Origin: Sulfurimonas sp. UBA6014
GTDB lineage: Bacteria; Campylobacterota; Campylobacteria; Campylobacterales; Sulfurimonadaceae
Length of the DNA stretch: 11,232 nucleotides
Assembly (NCBI GenBank): GCA_002428085.1
Contig: DJAA01000047.1
Location: forward strand, 38,091-49,322
Direction of reading: 5' to 3'
The notes under the pieces are model-generated. The model was given only the letters and a program-made list of their open reading frames with translations. It was not told where the DNA came from and ran no database searches. Position 1 is the first letter of the stretch. Each line of letters opens with the position of its first letter. Positions 6,534 through 11,232 of this stretch are shown here, piece after piece. Made by a program: the position numbers and the translations under genes.

Positions 6534-6562
6534 GCAAAACATGGGCTTATTCCATGTTTTGC
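6534..6562. terminator. Hairpin shared by converging ScsD-like and IMPase genes
   Basis: GCAAAACATGG (6534-6544) and CCATGTTTTGC (6552-6562) form a perfect 11-bp stem with a 7-base loop. The phosphatase stop codon (6547-6549) lies in the loop, so its last codons form one arm. A T-rich stretch (TGTTATTTT) follows a few bases later on the - strand; none follows on +. It is probably a terminator or 3'-end stabiliser for both converging transcripts, though not a textbook one. Confidence 0.55.
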
Positions 6563-7314
6563 AAAATACTTTCATGAACAAATCCATTGCTGCTTACAAG
6601 AATTGGCTCACCTATTGTGTAATGCTCACCCTTGCCATTGGTTATTTTTCCACCCGCTTCTTGAACGATTAAAAGTCCTGCGGCTACGTCCCAAGGCTTT
6701 AGATTGCACTCATAATACACTTCAAATTTCCCCTGCGCAACATAGCATAAGTCAAGCGATGCCGAACCTAGTCTGCGAATATCACGTGTAAGAGGCAATA
6801 TGTTTGCCATCGTTTGAAGTACCCAATGATAATCCTTGCCTTTTTCAACTTTCGTGTAAGGAAATCCTGTGGCTATGAGTGATTGCTGAAACTCTCTTTG
6901 TTGTGAGACAAAAATTTGTTGGCCGTTTAAAAATGCGCCGCCGCCCGCTTGAGCCGTAAAAAGCTCATCAAGCACCGGATTGTAAACAACTCCCGCAAGA
7001 GGTTTTCCATCTTCCCATATACCCACTGAAATAGCACAAAACGGTATACCATGAACAAAGTTTGTGGTGCCATCAATTGGATCAATGTAAATGGCTTTAG
7101 CGGGATGAAAAATCTCTGCAGTGCTCTCCTCTCCCACTACAGTAAAATCGCTAAATGCCTCTTGGAGTTTTTGAGTCAACATTTTTTCCACAGCAACATC
7201 GTACTGCGTAACTAAGTCGACCGTCCCTTTGTATGAAACCTCTTTTTTGGCATTATAACCCTCCAAAAAAAGTTCTTTTGATTCTAAAACTATATTTATT
7301 AATGTATGTATCAT
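6547..7314 (-). CDS. Inositol monophosphatase family protein (SuhB-like)
   Basis: A 255-residue Mg2+-dependent phosphatase of the IMPase/SuhB fold, presumably cytoplasmic. The metal ligands are all present: Glu62 in GEES (61-64), Asp78 and Asp81 in IDPIDGTTNFVHG (77-89), and Asp209 in WDVAAGLLIVQEAGG (208-222). The substrate could be an inositol or sugar phosphate, or another small phosphomonoester such as NADP or PAP; family membership does not settle this. The ATG at 7314-7312 gives an N-terminus that aligns with SuhB, and the next Met is residue 45, so the start is firm although no ribosome site precedes it. It has its own promoter after the terminator of the molybdoenzyme gene. Confidence 0.93.
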   Translation of the reverse strand: MIHTLINIVLESKELFLEGYNAKKEVSYKGTVDLVTQYDVAVEKMLTQKLQEAFSDFTVVGEESTAEIFHPAKAIYIDPIDGTTNFVHGIPFCAISVGIWEDGKPLAGVVYNPVLDELFTAQAGGGAFLNGQQIFVSQQREFQQSLIATGFPYTKVEKGKDYHWVLQTMANILPLTRDIRRLGSASLDLCYVAQGKFEVYYECNLKPWDVAAGLLIVQEAGGKITNGKGEHYTIGEPILVSSNGFVHESILQNME

Positions 7315-7320
7315 GCAAAT

Positions 7321-7329
7321 ATTATAGCA
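7321..7329 (-). promoter_or_regulatory. Extended -10 promoter giving a probably leaderless IMPase mRNA
   Basis: On the - strand TGCTATAAT (7329 down to 7321) is an exact TGnTATAAT element. Six bases, ATTTGC, then separate it from the ATG at 7314. Initiation 7 bases after the -10 box would fall on the A of the start codon. No purine-rich ribosome site lies in the gap. The upstream -35 region is weak, as is usual in this group. Confidence 0.65.
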
Positions 7330-7390
7330 AACAAACGTGTGATTTAAGAAAGAGAGTTGGATAAAAATAGTACTTTAATGCAGAAGAAGT

Positions 7391-7419
7391 TTAGCATGCG
7401 GAAATTTTCCACATGCTAA
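7391..7419 (-). terminator. Terminator hairpin after the molybdoenzyme gene
   Basis: TTAGCATG (7391-7398) and CATGCTAA (7412-7419) form an 8-bp outer stem. After one mismatch, the inner GGAAATTTTCC palindrome (7400-7410) extends it. On the - strand the stem is followed by ACTTCTTCTG, moderately T-rich. It lies 16 bases after the molybdoenzyme stop and separates that unit from the IMPase promoter. Confidence 0.65.
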
Positions 7420-7434
7420 GAGGGTAAAAAAGCT

Positions 7435-10400
7435 TTATGCTTTGATATTTACTGCATACGCTTTATCAGATAATGGCACCCAAGGACGCTTGATATGTTG
7501 TGGACGACGAAGCTTATCACTTGCATTGAGAGGACGAGTTAAACCATCTCTCCAGCCTTGATACACTTTAAAGTTATTTTCATAGTTGACATAAATATCT
7601 CCTATCTTGTCACCTGCTTGTGCAGGTTCTAAAATAACTTTTTGGTGCCAGCAATGCATACCAGAAATTGGGTCAGGATGCGGAGCTGCTACAGCATTTT
7701 GCCATGAACCACTGAGTCCATCCCACCAAATATTTCCACTATCACGGTTATAGTCAGCAAATCTCTCTGTGTGGAAAGGTTTAATTCCCTCAATATATTT
7801 GAGTTTTCCTTCTTTACCATCCATTTGAAGCTCAGCTGTAGGAACACCAAAACTATTAAGTCCTCCGGTTCCTTCATAATCTTCAATTTTTACTTGAGCA
7901 CCTTCTTTTCCTACATTTTGCGGAGAATGTGCCATAAATGCAGCATCATTCATATTTCTTGTAACAGGCTGTGAATCAACTTTACCATCTGTAACACCAT
8001 TAGGAATTGTTACAGAATTCACAAGTTTCCATCGACCTCCATGGTGTGAACAAGCCAATGTGCCTGGTAGAACTGCCTCAGTTGGAACCGCCATAGCAAC
8101 AAAATATCCAGAAGCAAGGCCCGTTAAACTATCAACTATATTCACACGAATTGCATCACCACGTTTAAACCCTTGGCGAGCCGCATCAGGAGTGGAAATC
8201 CAAATAGGGTCATGGTTTTGCGATATCTCCATGAGGTGTTTAGAGTTTGCCGAACGCGTATGAATATTGTACGGCAAACGGAAAACCGTATTGAGTGCAT
8301 ATGAATTTTTCTCTGTCATAAAAGAGTGATTGACATGAGAGACGATATGAGGCATAGCCTTTTTCTCTTCTTCATTTCTTGGATAAAATGGAATTGCATA
8401 TTCAGGCCATTTCCAATCATCCGCTAACCACTCACAGAAAAAGTCAAGTTTCTTATCTTGTGTTGCAAAACCTTCCATTTTAACGCCGTCAATTTCTATA
8501 CCGATTGATTTTTTCTTACCATGATGCTCTACAGACATAACACCCGTTCGTTTATTTGTCGTAACTTCATTTTTTGCATAAGAATGGCCATGAGAAATAT
8601 AATTTGTACCATCTTCTTTGAGTTCACGTTCTTGTGGAGAATAAATATGGTTTTCTTCCATCCACGCACCGTAATCTCTCATGTATTCATACACTGGGAA
8701 TTCTGCATTTTTATATCTCTCATCCGCTGTAGCTGTTGCTTTTAAATTTGGTAAGTTGTCACCAAACGCCGCATCATACCACTCAGCAATAGTTACAGGA
8801 CGACTTGGGTCTTTTTTAGACTGCCACATTTTTTTAATACCAAGTTTGCCAGTTGGGTCAATATAATTTACACACAAATCAAACCAAAATTCATTCTCTT
8901 CCCAAACTTCACCAAGTCCGGCTTTAATGTGTGCTTCAAGTGTAGCACGATTTGGATTATTAGGTTTCCATCCCGCTTTTTCTAGTGCAACACGCATAAC
9001 TGGTTGACGAAACGAAGTCCAACGCGCTGGCATAGTTGCTTCAGAGTGTTGGTCATGTCTCTCACCAGCAAGTCCAACTGGAAGAATATAATCCATATAC
9101 CAATTTGTCTCACTCCATACAGGAGAGAGATTCATAGTAAGTTCCATTATTGACTCATTTTTGAGAACCTCTATCCATCTAAATCCATCTGGATTAATCC
9201 AAACTGGATTGTACATACGAGGGATATAAACAGAGAGTTTTTGAGGAACGTTTAAACCTTTTGCAATCCATTTTTCTTGCCATGCAGTATCACTAAGAAG
9301 ATGTGGTAAAAGGTAAGACATCTCATACGAAGAAAGAGGCCATTCCGGTGGATAAGTAAGCTCATTATACACATCAATCTTTGGAATATCAGCACCACGA
9401 GACCCTTGACCAACTGTAGAAGAACCACCTTTATCTGCAACAGAAATAACATGCCAATGGTGAAAGAATGTACCTCCCTCTGGTCCAATTGCACCGCGAA
9501 GTGCTATTGCAAGATAACCTGTTCTTCCTCCCATCCATCCACCACGGTTTCCGGCAGCAGAAGCTCTCCAAAAGTATGAAGAGATAGAAGTTCCCGCCCA
9601 AATAAACATATCATAAAGTGCTTCAAGTTTATATGCAGGAACATGCGTTTCTTTTACTGCATATTCTAGAGTGTAAGGAGCGTATAACTCTGTCAACAAC
9701 TCCATAAACGCACCAAAACTATTTCCTTGAGGAACTTTAGACAAATACCCTTTTTGAACCATAAACTCCAAGTACGCTTTATTATCAAGCATAACTTCCC
9801 AGTTTAACCATTTTTTGACAAATGCTTTATTTACTTTATTTTCACTCAACATTCTTTGAACTAAATAGAGATAAATAACTGGCTCTGTTCCTGGCCATGC
9901 AGCAATCCATAAATCTGCCATACCTGCCGAGTTTGACATACGAGGATCCATAACAACCATCTTCGCACCCTTCGCTCTTGCATCTGCAATAAAGGATGCT
10001 GATTGTTGGAAGTAATGTCCGGCATCTGCAGCATGAGAAGAGTTTAAGAAAATCAACTTTGCATTTGCCCAATCCGGTGATGTTCTATCATCGTTTGCCC
10101 ACTGAATAGTTGGTGTTCGTCCATTGGATGAACAAATATTTGTGTGTGAATTATATGAATCAAGTCCTAGTGTATGCCAGATAGCAGGTACAAATCCATT
10201 TTCATTAGGACGACCAACATGATACATCACTGATTTTTTAGAGAGTTCATCCCCTATTTCAATGGTATCGCCCATTTTCTTGCCGATAGTAGTCATCGCC
10301 TCATCCCAAGTCGTGCGAATCCATTTTCCTTCTCCACGAGCGGAGCCTGGTGCACGCTTGAGTGGGAATGCTATACGATCTGGGTCATACATTTGTGATT

Positions 10401-10827
10401 GTGCTGCATAACCCTTGGCACAATTGCGTCCACGAGATGCAGGGTGAAACGGGTTACCCATGTACTTTTTGACCGTAAAAGTTTTTTTGTCAATCCAAGC
10501 CGTTAAACCGCAAGAAGCCTCGCAGTTAGAACACGCTGTCGGGACAATCATGTAGTCATTTACTTCTATACCATCAGGGTTTGATTCACTTCTAACGCCC
10601 TTGCGGTCAATTCCGCCTCTTTTCCAGTCATTTCCGTCTAACTCTTTAAAGTCAGCCCACTCTTCGATAGGAGGGTAAAACGACAAAGAGTCTGGAGTAT
10701 TTGTGAATTTGCTTTGCTCTACCGATTCGGCAAGAACATCTGTTGCAAATACACCTTTAGCAATGGTGGCACCTGCAACAGTAAACGCAGCGCCTTTTAA
10801 AAATGTTCTTCTACTTTGTAAATACAT
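7435..10827 (-). CDS. Tat-exported molybdopterin oxidoreductase, catalytic subunit (DMSO reductase family)
   Basis: A 1130-residue periplasmic enzyme of the Mo/W-bisPGD family. The Tat signal SRRTFLKG is at residues 5-12, with cleavage likely near 28-33. A [4Fe-4S] motif is formed by Cys99, Cys102, Cys106 and Cys136 (CxxCxxxC-x29-C), followed by the usual Lys in CAKG. Cys232 in NICSSNGR is the probable Mo ligand. The C-terminal molybdopterin dinucleotide-binding domain (about 870-930 onward) includes AARQGFKRGDAIRV and TLACSHHGGRW. It is far longer than PsrA (about 760), near the size of TtrA- or SrdA-like enzymes, but differs clearly from TtrA as I remember it. The substrate is therefore unassigned (polysulfide, thiosulfate, tetrathionate, selenate or arsenate are candidates). 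It follows an NrfD-like membrane subunit by 12 bases. Confidence 0.93.
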   Translation of the reverse strand: MYLQSRRTFLKGAAFTVAGATIAKGVFATDVLAESVEQSKFTNTPDSLSFYPPIEEWADFKELDGNDWKRGGIDRKGVRSESNPDGIEVNDYMIVPTACSNCEASCGLTAWIDKKTFTVKKYMGNPFHPASRGRNCAKGYAAQSQMYDPDRIAFPLKRAPGSARGEGKWIRTTWDEAMTTIGKKMGDTIEIGDELSKKSVMYHVGRPNENGFVPAIWHTLGLDSYNSHTNICSSNGRTPTIQWANDDRTSPDWANAKLIFLNSSHAADAGHYFQQSASFIADARAKGAKMVVMDPRMSNSAGMADLWIAAWPGTEPVIYLYLVQRMLSENKVNKAFVKKWLNWEVMLDNKAYLEFMVQKGYLSKVPQGNSFGAFMELLTELYAPYTLEYAVKETHVPAYKLEALYDMFIWAGTSISSYFWRASAAGNRGGWMGGRTGYLAIALRGAIGPEGGTFFHHWHVISVADKGGSSTVGQGSRGADIPKIDVYNELTYPPEWPLSSYEMSYLLPHLLSDTAWQEKWIAKGLNVPQKLSVYIPRMYNPVWINPDGFRWIEVLKNESIMELTMNLSPVWSETNWYMDYILPVGLAGERHDQHSEATMPARWTSFRQPVMRVALEKAGWKPNNPNRATLEAHIKAGLGEVWEENEFWFDLCVNYIDPTGKLGIKKMWQSKKDPSRPVTIAEWYDAAFGDNLPNLKATATADERYKNAEFPVYEYMRDYGAWMEENHIYSPQERELKEDGTNYISHGHSYAKNEVTTNKRTGVMSVEHHGKKKSIGIEIDGVKMEGFATQDKKLDFFCEWLADDWKWPEYAIPFYPRNEEEKKAMPHIVSHVNHSFMTEKNSYALNTVFRLPYNIHTRSANSKHLMEISQNHDPIWISTPDAARQGFKRGDAIRVNIVDSLTGLASGYFVAMAVPTEAVLPGTLACSHHGGRWKLVNSVTIPNGVTDGKVDSQPVTRNMNDAAFMAHSPQNVGKEGAQVKIEDYEGTGGLNSFGVPTAELQMDGKEGKLKYIEGIKPFHTERFADYNRDSGNIWWDGLSGSWQNAVAAPHPDPISGMHCWHQKVILEPAQAGDKIGDIYVNYENNFKVYQGWRDGLTRPLNASDKLRRPQHIKRPWVPLSDKAYAVNIKA

Positions 10828-10842
10828 TTATATTTCTCCCTA
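10828..10842 (-). promoter_or_regulatory. Ribosome site overlapping the NrfD-like stop codon
   Basis: On the - strand the stop TAG (10842-10840) runs directly into GGGAG (10840-10836), 8 bases before the ATG of the molybdoenzyme. This overlap suggests translational coupling that keeps the two subunits balanced. Confidence 0.6.
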
Positions 10843-11232
10843 ACTCATTGGTAATAATTGTGGAATAATCAGCCAAACATGCTTCACTAACCACAGACCT
10901 GCTAACGCTAAAATAGCGGCAAGTTTCAAAAGATTTTCGCTTTTACTAGCACGACTAAGAACTATAAGCAACATTGGTAAAAGATACGCAATCCACTGAC
11001 CTAACCAGAACATGACCGTATAAGGACCATCACCCTTGATGTACTCAAGAACAAAGGCAACTTCTTCTGCTTTCATAGGTCCAAATACATACTCTGACAT
11101 ATAAAGGATGAAAGACATGAGCGCACTTAAACCAAGGACAGTTGCAAGAGTTTTCTTTGCTTCATAGTTCAGAGTAGAACCACCGAGCAAAATCATAAAT
11201 GCCGAACCAGAAAGAAGCGCTGCAAAAACCAT
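10840..11232 (-). CDS. NrfD/PsrC-like membrane quinone-interacting subunit, C-terminal part
   Basis: Only the last 130 residues lie in the window; the frame is open to the edge. The Met at 11232 is probably internal, because NrfD-family proteins are usually 300-400 residues. Hydrophobic helices are visible at about residues 1-17, 29-50, 70-93 and 102-125. Short polar loops separate them, and the end is LAGLWLVKHVWLIIPQLLP, typical of NrfD/PsrC subunits that pass electrons between the quinone pool and a periplasmic Fe-S subunit. It is followed by the molybdoenzyme gene at 12 bases. A four-cluster ferredoxin-like subunit is expected further upstream, outside the window. Confidence 0.83.
   Translation of the reverse strand: MVFAALLSGSAFMILLGGSTLNYEAKKTLATVLGLSALMSFILYMSEYVFGPMKAEEVAFVLEYIKGDGPYTVMFWLGQWIAYLLPMLLIVLSRASKSENLLKLAAILALAGLWLVKHVWLIIPQLLPMS

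Noticed and set aside
7435..10827. Naming the molybdoenzyme ttrA, psrA or srdA
   Set aside because: Length and gene order fit some of these, but the visible sequence gives no substrate-specific motif, and similarity to TtrA seems limited to general family motifs.
1..11232. CRISPR arrays, tRNA or rRNA genes, prophage or transposase genes
   Set aside because: Read-through of both strands showed no regularly spaced repeats, no tRNA-like cloverleaf and no mobile-element gene.

Overview
The window looks like a chromosomal segment of a Campylobacterota (epsilonproteobacterial) bacterium. It has AT-rich intergenic DNA, promoters dominated by an extended -10 box, a compact layout and a grpE-dnaK pair. 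It also has a Tat-exported molybdoenzyme with an NrfD-type membrane partner, as expected of an anaerobically or microaerobically respiring member such as Sulfurospirillum or Sulfurimonas. The genus is an inference and cannot be fixed from this sequence alone.

Left part (1-5340, + strand): the 3' end of prs (PRPP synthase), then lepA (EF-4, TTG start) and a short ComF-family phosphoribosyltransferase, tightly packed and probably co-transcribed. A separate heat-shock unit, grpE-dnaK, follows. Its promoter has consensus -35 and -10 hexamers at 17 bp, and an inverted repeat closely resembling the HspR operator (HAIR) covers the -35 box. An imperfect hairpin lies between grpE and dnaK, and a strong terminator-like hairpin follows dnaK.

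Middle part (5375-6523): two divergent genes for extracytoplasmic proteins. One is a NosL-like, probably copper-binding lipoprotein (- strand); the other is a membrane-anchored thioredoxin-fold protein of ScsD type with a WCPVC motif (+ strand). The 147 bp between them contain a striking inverted repeat: 22-bp arms with one mismatch around a 43-bp centre. Together the genes suggest copper or thiol handling in the periplasm.

Right part (6547-11232, - strand): an inositol-monophosphatase-family gene whose extended -10 promoter sits so close to its ATG that the mRNA is probably leaderless. Next comes a 1130-residue Tat-exported molybdopterin oxidoreductase with one N-terminal [4Fe-4S] motif and a probable Cys ligand to Mo. 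It lies just downstream of the 3' end of an NrfD/PsrC-like membrane subunit that runs off the window. The membrane-then-catalytic order resembles ttrBCA/srdBCA-type operons. The substrate is not evident and could be a sulfur, selenium or arsenic oxyanion, or polysulfide.

No tRNA, rRNA, CRISPR, insertion sequence or prophage gene was seen, and no gene-free stretch exceeds 300 bases. The most notable items are the HAIR-like operator, the palindromic element between the NosL-like and ScsD-like genes, the predicted leaderless mRNA and the unassigned molybdoenzyme.
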